Shown one piece after another: positions 1 to 5,892 of a stretch of 9,434 nucleotides of DNA. Each line of letters opens with the position of its first letter. Positions within the stretch are counted from its first letter, which is position 1. A program made the position numbers and the translations under genes. Source of the stretch: a bacterium (lineage in GTDB: Bacteria > Planctomycetota > J058 > JAJDCP01); contig JAUIEM010000393.1 in NCBI GenBank assembly GCA_030428695.1, forward strand, positions 1 through 9,434, given 5' to 3'. A model generated the notes under the pieces. That model was not told where the DNA came from. It saw only the letters and a list, made by a program, of their open reading frames with translations, and made no database searches.

Positions 1-7
1 CGCGCTG

Positions 8-874
8 ATGCGGCCGATCGTGATCTACGACACCGTCGGCGAGGGCAAGGCGAACAACGCCTCGGACGTGCAGATGATCAAGGAGCGCCTGTGGGCCCTG
101 GGGCTGCTCGACTGGGACGAGATCAACGGCGACGCCGACGCCAACCTGTTCGCGAAGATCGAGGAGTTCCAGGCCTGGGAGCCGAAAGGCGACGTCGACG
201 GCGTGATCGGCCCGACCGGCAAGACCCTGAAGAAGCTCAACGGCTTCCGCCGCGAGCACCACCGCAACAACCCGACCCTCAAGGGCGCCGCCACCCAGCA
301 CGCGCGGCGGCTGGAGCATCACCTGCAGGCGTTCCCGAACGGCTGCCACGACATGGGCTACTGGAGCTGCGGTCCGTCGAGCGTGACCATCGCGCTGCGC
401 TACCTCAAGCCGAAGTTCGCCCGCGGCCTCAACGAATTCGAGACCATCGCGGTGCTGTGTGACGAGGTCGGCACGACCTGCAAGTCGAACGACTTCGAGC
501 GGGTCGAGAACATGGTGAAGTTCTCCGGCGTCGCGTACGAGCGCTGCTCGGGGAACGACTCGATCGCCTGGCTGACGAACCAGCTCAAGGCCGGGCGGGT
601 CGTGCTGAGCGGCGGCAACATCTACCGCCGCCCCTTCTGTGACCACAAGGACGAGACCAGCGGCCACTACCTGCTGATCACCGGTATGGACACGGCCGGC
701 AACTTCTTCTTCTGCGACCCCGGCCGCAACGGCACGGCGGACATCAACAAGAAGGCGGCCACCGCGGCCCAGGTGGTCGCCTGGTGGAAGGGCGAGAAGG
801 ACTACGACAAGCTGCTCGCCCTCTCTCCCGACGACAGCGACGGCCGGCCCTGGGGCCAGGGGCTGGCGGCCTGA
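8..874 (+). CDS. Peptidoglycan-binding domain plus C39-like cysteine peptidase (start may lie upstream of window)
   Basis: The 288-residue product has two parts. Residues about 15-80 look like a peptidoglycan-binding (PF01471-type) helical repeat: 'DVQMIKERLWALGLLD', then 'FAKIEEFQ', then 'DGVIGPTGKTLKKLN'. Residues about 110-270 look like a papain-fold C39-like peptidase: the presumed nucleophile is Cys121 in 'YWSCGPSSVTIAL', the His is His220 in 'SGHYLLITGMD', and Asp237 in 'FFFCDPG' may be the third member of the triad. This order suggests an enzyme that binds cell wall or a similar polymer and cleaves a peptide. No signal peptide or membrane segment is visible. The frame is still open through the seven bases before the ATG, and no ribosome-binding site can be seen, so the true start may be outside the window. 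C39-like domains outside bacteriocin exporters are poorly characterised, so the substrate is unknown. The domain reading is fairly firm and the biological role is inference. Confidence 0.8.
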   Translation: MRPIVIYDTVGEGKANNASDVQMIKERLWALGLLDWDEINGDADANLFAKIEEFQAWEPKGDVDGVIGPTGKTLKKLNGFRREHHRNNPTLKGAATQHARRLEHHLQAFPNGCHDMGYWSCGPSSVTIALRYLKPKFARGLNEFETIAVLCDEVGTTCKSNDFERVENMVKFSGVAYERCSGNDSIAWLTNQLKAGRVVLSGGNIYRRPFCDHKDETSGHYLLITGMDTAGNFFFCDPGRNGTADINKKAATAAQVVAWWKGEKDYDKLLALSPDDSDGRPWGQGLAA

Positions 875-1042
875 GCGGGAGCTCCCTCGGCCGCGCCGCC
901 GCAGCCGCCCCGAAGCCAACCTCGACTTCCTGCGGATCTCGATCAAGGTCGCGAGCAGGAGGAGCTGCGCGAGACCCTGCGCGTCCACCGCCAGAGCCTG
1001 GCGAGACCGCCGCTCCCGCCGCTGTCCGGACAGGAGCGTGCT

Positions 1043-1318
1043 GCCGGGCCACTCGCCCTCGACGTCCGCCAGGGTCTCGTCGAAGGCCGCGCGGTTGCCG
1101 ATGCCGGTCAGCGGGTCGCGGCCTGCTTCGGCCCGCGCGCGTGCGGCCTCGGAGCTGGTCTTGCGGAGCGGCTCCTCTGTCATCGGTGCTTCCACCTGTA
1201 TCACCGGAGCAGCAGGAGTTCCGTCAATCAACCAGGCGAGCGGGCGCGTCGCGGTGAGCCAGCGTGGGGCTCGATCCGGTTCCGGCGACGGCGGGAGCGC
1301 CAGCCTGTTCGTTGACAT
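1043..1318 (-). pseudogene. Truncated GGDEF (diguanylate cyclase) protein, N-terminal remnant
   Basis: Read on the minus strand from ATG 1316-1318, the frame encodes about 67 Pro/Ala/Arg-rich residues. These are followed at residues 68-81 by 'DPLTGIGNRAAFDE', a near-perfect match to the opening block of GGDEF domains, and then by 'TLADVEGEWPG'. After that the similarity stops. The D-L-D-x-F-K, N-D-x-x-G-H and GG(D/E)EF blocks that should follow within about 80 residues are absent in this frame. The frame itself stays open to the left window edge, antisense to the peptidase gene, but this looks like a compositional shadow. An internal ATG at 1181-1183 has a good ribosome-binding site (AGGTGGA, 7 nt upstream), whereas ATG 1318 has none, so the start is uncertain. 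The remnant lacks the active site and cannot make c-di-GMP. It probably records a deletion or rearrangement that joined it to the peptidase region. Confidence 0.6.
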
Positions 1319-1390
1319 CGGAGAAGAAGGACGAACGCGGGCACCTACCCCCGCAAGCCTCGCGAGCGAACTTTCGGGCCACGCTTCCCA

Positions 1391-1402
1391 TCTAGATCTA
1401 GA
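1391..1402. repeat. 12-bp perfect palindrome TCTAGATCTAGA
   Basis: The self-complementary 12-mer TCTAGATCTAGA is AT-rich against a GC-rich background and contains the rare tetramer CTAG twice. It is about 75 bp upstream of the GGDEF remnant's possible start (minus strand) and about 160 bp upstream of the lipoprotein. It follows two other small inverted repeats: GCGGG/CCCGC at 1337-1354 and CTCGCGAG at 1359-1366. It could be a regulator binding site or chance; nothing seen ties it to a specific protein. Confidence 0.4.
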
Positions 1403-1453
1403 ATCGTCGCGCGCGCTGATCTTCGCGGCCGGTGCGCCGCGCCGGACCGACGC

Positions 1454-1475
1454 TGAGTCAGTGGGGCCGGACTCA
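1454..1475. promoter_or_regulatory. Operator-like inverted repeat TGAGTC-10-GACTCA
   Basis: Arms TGAGTC (1454-1459) and GACTCA (1470-1475) are perfect inverted copies separated by 10 bp. The centre-to-centre distance of 16 bp is within the range used by dimeric regulators. The repeat ends 14 bp before the candidate -35 element of the lipoprotein promoter, a normal position for an activator site. Six-base arms can arise by chance, so this is a weak call. Confidence 0.3.
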
Positions 1476-1489
1476 CAACACAACTTCTT

Positions 1490-1518
1490 TTTCCATTGTC
1501 TGTTCCCGCCGCTACAGT
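1490..1518 (+). promoter_or_regulatory. Candidate sigma70-type promoter for the lipoprotein gene
   Basis: TTTCCA (1490-1495) and TACAGT (1513-1518) are separated by 17 bp, each matching four of six consensus positions. A transcript from here would have a leader of about 40 nt including the ribosome-binding site AGGAGA (1553-1558), 6 nt before ATG 1565. The stretch 1480-1500 is locally AT-rich, as expected for a promoter. No other pair nearby fits as well. Confidence 0.35.
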
Positions 1519-1564
1519 GAGCGGTTCGAGATAGCAGACCGACACCCCAACCAGGAGAAACACG

Positions 1565-2110
1565 ATGCGCACAGCATTCCTGACCCTGCTCGCGCTGGTC
1601 ATCGCCTTCGGCACGATCGGCTGTGGAGACAGCGCCGCGAGCTCGCCCGAAGACGTCGTCGCCAAGGCGAAGACCATCAACGAATCCAAGAAATGGGGCG
1701 ACATGATCGACATCATCGCCCCCGCCGATCGCGAAGTCGCCGTCTTCGGCATGCTCTTCGGCGCGGCCTTCATGACGATGGGCGACGAAGCCGTGAAGAC
1801 GGAGTACGAGGCCCTGACGAAGAAGCACGGCCTCGACAAGATCGGCGAAGAGACCAACATGGTCGACATGGGCGATGAGGCGAAGATGAAGGAGCTCGCG
1901 AAGAAGACCCTCGAGGGCAAGGACCTCAAGGCCGTCATGCAGGATCTCGGCGACTTCATGGCCAAGCACGCCGACAGCTTCGGCAAGGAAGAGTTCAAGG
2001 AGGTGACCGACGTCAAGATCGATGGCAGCACCGCGACCGCGATGGTCGACGGCAAGGAGACGAAGTTCAAGCAGGTCGACGGTGCCTGGTACCTCGACAT
2101 GGACAGCTGA
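1565..2110 (+). CDS. Putative secreted lipoprotein of unknown function
   Basis: The product has 181 residues. Residues 1-19 form a short signal peptide (Arg2, then hydrophobic 'AFLTLLALVIAFGTIG') ending at Cys20. 'TIGC' is a slightly atypical lipobox, with Thr where Leu is usual at -3, and Gly at +2 would favour sorting to the outer membrane under the E. coli rule. The mature part is charged, Lys/Glu/Asp-rich and mostly helical in appearance. Residues about 30-55 ('EDVVAKAKTINESKKWGDMIDIIAP') and the closing 'VDGKETKFKQVDGAWYLDM' resemble small NTF2-like/DUF4878-type lipoproteins, where the final beta strand ends in a similar 'W-x-L' motif. A methionine-rich hydrophobic patch lies at residues 58-73. 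The gene stands alone between its own promoter candidate and a strong hairpin, so it is probably monocistronic. The family assignment is inference; no enzyme motif is visible. Confidence 0.8.
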   Translation: MRTAFLTLLALVIAFGTIGCGDSAASSPEDVVAKAKTINESKKWGDMIDIIAPADREVAVFGMLFGAAFMTMGDEAVKTEYEALTKKHGLDKIGEETNMVDMGDEAKMKELAKKTLEGKDLKAVMQDLGDFMAKHADSFGKEEFKEVTDVKIDGSTATAMVDGKETKFKQVDGAWYLDMDS

Positions 2111-2134
2111 GCCCGAGCCCTGCTCGTCCTCGCT

Positions 2135-2161
2135 CCGCCCGCGGCACCCCGCCGCGGGCGG
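2135..2161. terminator. Strong GC hairpin between convergent genes, probable bidirectional terminator
   Basis: CCGCCCGCGGC (2135-2145) and GCCGCGGGCGG (2151-2161) pair as a perfect 11-bp stem with loop ACCCC. It lies 24 bp after the lipoprotein stop codon and 14 bp after the stop codon of the convergent minus-strand gene. No long T-run follows on either strand, so intrinsic termination may be inefficient or need Rho. The position between two convergent genes still makes a terminator the best reading. Confidence 0.7.
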
Positions 2162-2175
2162 TTCGCATCCAGGGC

Positions 2176-2751
2176 TCAGGCGACCTCCAGCTCTTCGCTG
2201 ACCGCGTGCCGGAGCTTGTAGCCCTGGAGCTTCGCGGTGACCGTCCAGCGGGTGCCCGGCTCGACCGCCCGGGACGGCACGACGAAGTCGGTGCGCAGCT
2301 CGCACGGCGCTCCGGCGGGGAGCGTCTTCAGCTCGAGCACCACCTTCTCCTCCTGGTGCAGCAGCCGCTGGACGAAGCGCTGGCGCCCGGTCTCGTCCCG
2401 CTCTTCGCTCGCTTGGACGGCCTCGAGCTTGATCGGCACGCTCGTCAGGCCGGTGTCGCGCTCGACGAAGAAGGACAGCCGCGCTTCGACGGTCTCCCCC
2501 GGGCGCACGCGCGCAGGCTCGAGCGTCAGGCACAGGTCGCGGATCCTGCTCGACTGGAACGGCCAGTCACCGAAGATCTTGAGCAGCACGCCGAGGACCA
2601 TCAGTCCGATGCCGGTGTACACCACCCCCGGGAGGTCGCGGCTGATGCCGAAGACGAGGACGAAGAGCCCGATCCAGATCACGACCGTGGTCAGGAGGTA
2701 CGAGGTCAGGAAAGGATTGTCGGGGCGGAGCCTCTTGTAGCGGTAATCCAT
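2176..2751 (-). CDS. Two-TM membrane protein with C-terminal beta-rich domain, function unknown
   Basis: The 191-residue product starts 'MDYRYKRLRPDNPF'. Two membrane segments fall at about residues 15-37 and 43-61 with a short loop between them, preceded by a basic N-terminus. A soluble part of about 120 residues follows, rich in predicted beta strands: 'LEPARVRPGETVEARLSFF', 'SVPIKLEAVQA', 'EEKVVLELKTLPAG', 'RTDFVVPSRAVEPGTRWTVTAKL'. The 'rPGETVeA' and 'vPSravEPGTRWtV' elements are reminiscent of immunoglobulin- or arrestin-like sandwich domains, which is inference only. I prefer ATG 2749-2751 to the in-frame ATG at 2808 because the 19 extra residues look non-coding and the longer start has no ribosome-binding site; AAGG just before 2751 is a weak site. 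It is divergent from the desaturase-family gene. I do not recognise the family. Confidence 0.7.
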   Translation of the reverse strand: MDYRYKRLRPDNPFLTSYLLTTVVIWIGLFVLVFGISRDLPGVVYTGIGLMVLGVLLKIFGDWPFQSSRIRDLCLTLEPARVRPGETVEARLSFFVERDTGLTSVPIKLEAVQASEERDETGRQRFVQRLLHQEEKVVLELKTLPAGAPCELRTDFVVPSRAVEPGTRWTVTAKLQGYKLRHAVSEELEVA

Positions 2752-2796
2752 GGCCTTGTTCTGTGAAAGATGGTGCGAGGAGTTCCCAAGACACAG

Positions 2797-2821
2797 AGTG
2801 TACCGCATCCCGGTGCGTCAA
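2797..2821 (-). promoter_or_regulatory. Weak candidate promoter for the two-TM protein gene
   Basis: On the minus strand TACACT (2797-2802) could serve as a -10, giving a leader of about 40 nt. TTGACG (2816-2821) upstream resembles a -35, but the 13-bp spacing is shorter than normal. The same hexamer TACACT occurs in the candidate promoter before asd. The 92-bp divergent spacer must hold promoters for both genes; I see no convincing one for the plus-strand gene. Confidence 0.25.
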
Positions 2822-2843
2822 AAGGCCTCAGGGGGAACAGGAC

Positions 2844-3665
2844 ATGAACGCGATCTTCCGCCTCGCCATCGGCTTCGCGCTGCTCTCGCTCGTCTTCTGG
2901 ACCATCGAGCGCCTGTTCCGCGCCGTGCGCTACGAGGGGCCGCGGCGGCGTCGCACCGACCTGGTGTACTGGTTCTTCACGCCGCTGGTGTCCAAGGCGC
3001 TGACCCGTTTCAGTGTGCTGCTGGTGCTCCTGCCCGCGATCCTGCTGGTCGGTCCCGAAGCCTTCCAGGCCCGGGCACTCGCCGGCTTTGGCCCGATCGC
3101 GGCCTTGCCCGTGGGCCTGCAGCTGCTGCTGACCCTGCTCGCGGGGGATTTCCTCGCCTACTGGGCGCACCGGGCCTTCCACCGCGGCCGACTGTGGGCC
3201 TTCCACGCCGTGCACCACAGCTCCGAGCAGCTCGACTGGCTGTCGTCGGTGCGGCTGCATCCCGTCAACGAGCTGCTGACCCGGATCGTGCAGGTCGTGC
3301 CTCTGCTCGCGCTCGGCTTCCCCGCCGGGATCGTCGCGGCCTACGCGCCTCTGCTCGCCTTCTTCGGGATCCTGCTGCACGCGAACGTCGACTGGTCCTT
3401 CGGGCCCCTGCGCTATGTGATCGCCAGTCCGCGCTTCCACCGCTGGCACCACACCTCCGAGGAGGCCGGCCTGGACAAGAACTTCGCCGGGCTGTTCCCG
3501 GTCTGGGATCTGCTGTTCGGGACCTGGTACATGCCGGCCCACGCGCCACGCGCCTTCGGCCTCCACGGGGAGACGATGCCCGAGGGGTTGGGCGGCCAGC
3601 TGCTGTATCCCTTCCGCGCCGCTGCGCCCGCGGTCACGCCTCCGCCGCTGCCGGCGCCCGCGTAG
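2844..3665 (+). CDS. Fatty acid hydroxylase / sterol desaturase superfamily membrane enzyme
   Basis: The 273-residue membrane protein carries the histidine clusters that bind the di-iron centre in this superfamily (PF04116): HRAFH (109-113), HAVHH (121-125), the extra His139 in 'RLHP', His179 in 'LLHANVDW', and HRWHH (199-203). Hydrophobic segments lie at about residues 6-23, 55-70, 86-108, 147-158 and 160-180. Members use O2 to hydroxylate or desaturate lipids at the membrane; the substrate cannot be read from sequence. The end 'FAGLFPVWDLLFGTWYMP' is typical of bacterial members. ATG 2844 is chosen because the protein begins there with an amphipathic/hydrophobic helix and GGGGGA lies 7 nt upstream; the in-frame ATG at 2763 would add 27 polar residues and overlap the divergent promoter region. 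No sterol or hopanoid synthesis gene is nearby to suggest the substrate. Confidence 0.88.
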   Translation: MNAIFRLAIGFALLSLVFWTIERLFRAVRYEGPRRRRTDLVYWFFTPLVSKALTRFSVLLVLLPAILLVGPEAFQARALAGFGPIAALPVGLQLLLTLLAGDFLAYWAHRAFHRGRLWAFHAVHHSSEQLDWLSSVRLHPVNELLTRIVQVVPLLALGFPAGIVAAYAPLLAFFGILLHANVDWSFGPLRYVIASPRFHRWHHTSEEAGLDKNFAGLFPVWDLLFGTWYMPAHAPRAFGLHGETMPEGLGGQLLYPFRAAAPAVTPPPLPAPA

Positions 3666-3667
3666 TC

Positions 3668-3683
3668 GGGGCCGGAGCGCCCC
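3668..3683. terminator. Short hairpin between convergent genes, possible terminator
   Basis: GGGGC (3668-3672) and GCCCC (3679-3683) form a 5-bp all-GC stem with a 6-nt loop in the 32-bp gap between the convergent desaturase-family and usp genes. There is no T-run. It is the only candidate for ending either transcript, but it is weak. Confidence 0.35.
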
Positions 3684-3697
3684 CCGCATACAGCCCG

Positions 3698-4495
3698 TCA
3701 GTCCCCGCTGCCGGGCACGATCAGCACCGAGCAGGGGGCGCCGCGCACCACCTGCTCGGCGACGCTGCCCTCGAGCCAGCGCTGCAGCCCGGTGCGGCTG
3801 CGGGTCCCGCACACGACCAGGTCGTAGCCCTCGCCGCCCGCGATCTCGTTGATCCTCTTCGCCGGGTCACCGAGCTCGGCGCTGCGCGTCACCTTGACCT
3901 GCGTGCCTCCGAAGCTGCGCGCCTCGCGCAGGGTCTCGTTGGCGAAGGCCTCGAGGTCGTCCGAGGGGGCGGTGGCGGCGGTGTGCACGTGCAGGACGCC
4001 GAGCTCGGCGCCGAAGGTCGCGGCGAGGAAGGCGGCGAGCACCCGCGCGGGCAGATTCGACATCGCGAAGTCCGTCGGCAGGAGGATCTTCGTCGGCTCG
4101 GGCCCCGGACGCGTGCCGCGGACCACCCACACCGGGCAGGCGGACATGCGCACGGTCTTCTCGGCGAAGCTGCCGAGCAGGAGCCGGTCAAGGCCGGTGT
4201 GGCCGTGGGTGCCGCAGACGATCAGGTCGACATCGTTCTCCTTCGCCCACTCGACGATCGCGTGGGAGCGCCCGCCTTCGAGCACGTGGGCCTCGGGCCG
4301 CTGCTTCGGGTCCTGGATCTGCTCGGCGATGAAGGCGTCGAGCCGAGCGCGGGCCTGGGTCTCGTTGAGCAGCTCGCGCACGAAGCAGGCGCTGAGCTGG
4401 GCCTCCAGGGTCGCAGCGAGCGAGCTGGCCGTGCGCAGGGCCAGCGCGGAGAGCTTCGAGAAGTCGACGGCGGTCAGGACATGGCGGATCTTCAT
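3698..4495 (-). CDS. Tandem-domain universal stress protein (UspA family)
   Basis: The 265-residue product has two UspA domains. Domain 1 (residues 1-127) starts 'MKIRHVLTAVDFS' with Asp11 at the usual nucleotide-contact position. It carries the complete ATP-binding signature G-x2-G-x9-G-S at residues 95-109 ('GTHGHTGLDRLLLGS') and ends 'SACPVWVVR'. Domain 2 (about 135-261) starts 'KILLPTDFA' (Asp142). Its equivalent motif at 230-244 ('GTRSRTGLQRWLEGS') has Ser for the second Gly, and it ends 'APCSVLIVP'. Both domains therefore look foldable, and domain 1 is the more orthodox nucleotide binder. The protein is cytoplasmic. It is the last gene of the run: one base separates the dacB stop codon from this ATG, and GAGGAA in the last two dacB codons is the ribosome-binding site, so translation is probably coupled. 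The precise function is unknown, as for most Usp proteins. Confidence 0.92.
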   Translation of the reverse strand: MKIRHVLTAVDFSKLSALALRTASSLAATLEAQLSACFVRELLNETQARARLDAFIAEQIQDPKQRPEAHVLEGGRSHAIVEWAKENDVDLIVCGTHGHTGLDRLLLGSFAEKTVRMSACPVWVVRGTRPGPEPTKILLPTDFAMSNLPARVLAAFLAATFGAELGVLHVHTAATAPSDDLEAFANETLREARSFGGTQVKVTRSAELGDPAKRINEIAGGEGYDLVVCGTRSRTGLQRWLEGSVAEQVVRGAPCSVLIVPGSGD

Positions 4496-4505
4496 CTCAT
4501 TCCTC
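4493..4505 (-). promoter_or_regulatory. Translational coupling site dacB-usp
   Basis: On the minus strand the order is GAGGAA (4500-4505, the last two Glu codons of dacB), TGA stop (4497-4499), one base, then ATG of usp (4493-4495). The Shine-Dalgarno is 4 nt from the start. Ribosomes finishing dacB would be placed to restart on usp. Confidence 0.7.
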
Positions 4506-5882
4506 GAACAGGCTCTCGACGGCGCGGTCGATCCACTGGCGAGCCGTGGCGGTCCCGAGCCGGGGGTTGTTGACGATCATCGAAAAGACCAGGGTGCGCT
4601 GGCCGACGACGGCGAAGCCGGACAGCGCGCTGACACCGTTCAGGGTGCCGGTCTTGGCGAGCACGCGGCCCTTGGCGACGCCGCGCAGGCGGCGGCGCAG
4701 CGTCCCGTCCAGGCCGGCGACCGGCAGGAACATGTAGTAGTCCTCGGCCCAGGGCTGCTGGCTGACCCAGCGCAGCAGCTCGACCATCGCCCGGGGCCGC
4801 ACCGCGTTTGCGCGCGACAACCCGGAGCCGTCGGCGATTTCCATCTCGACGCCGGCGGCGGCGCAGACCTCGGCCAGCGCCGCCGCTCCGCCGGCGAAGC
4901 TTCCGCCGTGGCCTGCCGTCGCCCCGCTCAGCTTGAACAGGCTCTCGGCGTAGAGGTTCTGGCTGCGCTTGAGCAGGGTGCCGAGGGCGACCCGCAGCGG
5001 GGTGGTCGAGGCGCACAGCAGCGGAAGCTCCGCCGCCGGCTCGTCGGCGCGGGCGAGCCGCACCGCCCCGTCGAGGCGGATGCCTTCGGCGCGCAGGGCG
5101 GTCGCGAAGGCCTCCCCGAAGAAGACCGTCGGGTCGGCGACCGCGACGTAATGGACGAAGGGGGCAGCTTCCCGCCAGAAGCGTCCCCGGACGGTGACCG
5201 CGCGGTCAACGTCATCGAGCCGGATGTCGAGCAGGTGCGCCGCCTTGTCCGGCGTGACCGCGCAGTCGACCTCGACCCGGTAGCCGTCGAGGGGCGGATC
5301 GAGGGTGACCGCGACGCCGCTGCCTTCCCGGGCGACCCGCACCTCGAGGCAGCCGTCGCCGAGGTTGAGGGCGGAGACGCCGGCGGAGTACCACTTCTGG
5401 TATTGCTCCTCGGGCCAGCTCGGATGCCGATGTTGCGTGTCGAACAGGCGCGCGTCGAGGACGAGGTCGCCGGCGACGCTGCGCAGGCCCATGCCGACGA
5501 GCTGGCGGGCCCACTCGTACAGGACGCCGCCGGCGCCGTCGCGGCGGAAGCGGCTCGACAGCGTCGGGTCGCCGCCGCCGCGCACGACCAGGTCGCCCTC
5601 GAGCCGGCCGCCGCGCAGGGCTCCGCGCCGGTGCAGGGTGGTGCGCAGCTCGGCGTCCGGCCCGAGGGTCTCGAGGGCGAGGGCCGCGGTCAGCAGCTTG
5701 ACGTTCGAGGCGGGCATCAGGGCCTCATCGCCGCGTACATCGGCGAGCACCTGGCCGTCGAGGGTCTGCACGTGCAGGGCGAGGCCCTCGTGCTCACCGG
5801 CGATGGCGGCCAGGCGCGCCTGCAGGTCCTGGGCGAGCAGCCAGGGGCTGAGGAGGAAACAGAGGATCAGGGTTCGCAGCAT
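4497..5882 (-). CDS. dacB: D-alanyl-D-alanine carboxypeptidase/endopeptidase, PBP4 type (peptidase S13)
   Basis: The 461-residue product has a signal peptide ('MLRTLILCFLLSPWLLAQ') and all three penicillin-binding motifs: SNVK (59-62, catalytic Ser59 and Lys62) in 'LMPASNVKLLTAA', SQN (307-309) in 'LKRSQNLYAES', and KTG (410-412) in 'LAKTGTLNGVSALSGFA'. The wide gap between SxxK and SxN holds the domain insertion typical of S13 enzymes, including 'VRGGGDPTLSSRF' and 'YSAGVSALNLGDG'. 'DGSGLSR' (351-357) is another family hallmark. These enzymes trim D-Ala from, or cut cross-links in, periplasmic peptidoglycan. I choose ATG 5880-5882 rather than 5898-5900: it starts directly with the signal peptide and has GAGGA (5887-5891) 4 nt upstream. 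That site overlaps the TGA of the rhomboid-like gene, implying coupled translation. Length is within the family range. Confidence 0.94.
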   Translation of the reverse strand: MLRTLILCFLLSPWLLAQDLQARLAAIAGEHEGLALHVQTLDGQVLADVRGDEALMPASNVKLLTAALALETLGPDAELRTTLHRRGALRGGRLEGDLVVRGGGDPTLSSRFRRDGAGGVLYEWARQLVGMGLRSVAGDLVLDARLFDTQHRHPSWPEEQYQKWYSAGVSALNLGDGCLEVRVAREGSGVAVTLDPPLDGYRVEVDCAVTPDKAAHLLDIRLDDVDRAVTVRGRFWREAAPFVHYVAVADPTVFFGEAFATALRAEGIRLDGAVRLARADEPAAELPLLCASTTPLRVALGTLLKRSQNLYAESLFKLSGATAGHGGSFAGGAAALAEVCAAAGVEMEIADGSGLSRANAVRPRAMVELLRWVSQQPWAEDYYMFLPVAGLDGTLRRRLRGVAKGRVLAKTGTLNGVSALSGFAVVGQRTLVFSMIVNNPRLGTATARQWIDRAVESLFEE

Positions 5883-5892
5883 CGGGTCCTCA
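5880..5892 (-). promoter_or_regulatory. Translational coupling site rhomboid-like gene to dacB
   Basis: On the minus strand the stop TGA of the rhomboid-like gene (5890-5892) overlaps the dacB Shine-Dalgarno GAGGA (5887-5891), 4 nt before ATG 5880-5882. The two proteins are therefore likely made together. Confidence 0.6.

Larger units (their letters stand above)
875..1564. other. 690-bp region without an intact gene
   Basis: Between the peptidase stop codon and the lipoprotein start I find no intact gene. Contents are the GGDEF remnant on the minus strand, a run of short inverted repeats at 1337-1402, a spaced dyad at 1454-1475, and a candidate promoter serving the lipoprotein. The stretch 875-1042 shows no recognisable protein on either strand. 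Plus-strand open frames here are arginine/proline/alanine-rich and look like frame shadows. Confidence 0.6.

Noticed and set aside
8..1042. Continuation of the GGDEF frame antisense through the peptidase gene to the left edge
   Set aside because: The frame is exactly codon-aligned with the peptidase gene and stays open only because the sense strand avoids TTA, CTA and TCA; no GGDEF blocks occur in it.
875..1300. Plus-strand frame continuing after the peptidase stop codon, with a helical-looking stretch 'REQEELRETLRVHRQSLA' near 950-1003
   Set aside because: It has no ATG, becomes Arg/Gly/Ala-rich noise opposite the GGDEF remnant, and the single helical stretch is not enough to call a gene or a readthrough domain.
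1345..2100. 251-codon minus-strand open frame opposite the lipoprotein gene
   Set aside because: Ser/Ala-rich antisense frame with no signal or domain; the plus strand has a ribosome-binding site, signal peptide and lipobox.
2750..4573. 607-codon plus-strand open frame over the desaturase-family gene and usp
   Set aside because: It is in a different frame from the desaturase-family gene and antisense to usp, and its translation shows no family motifs.
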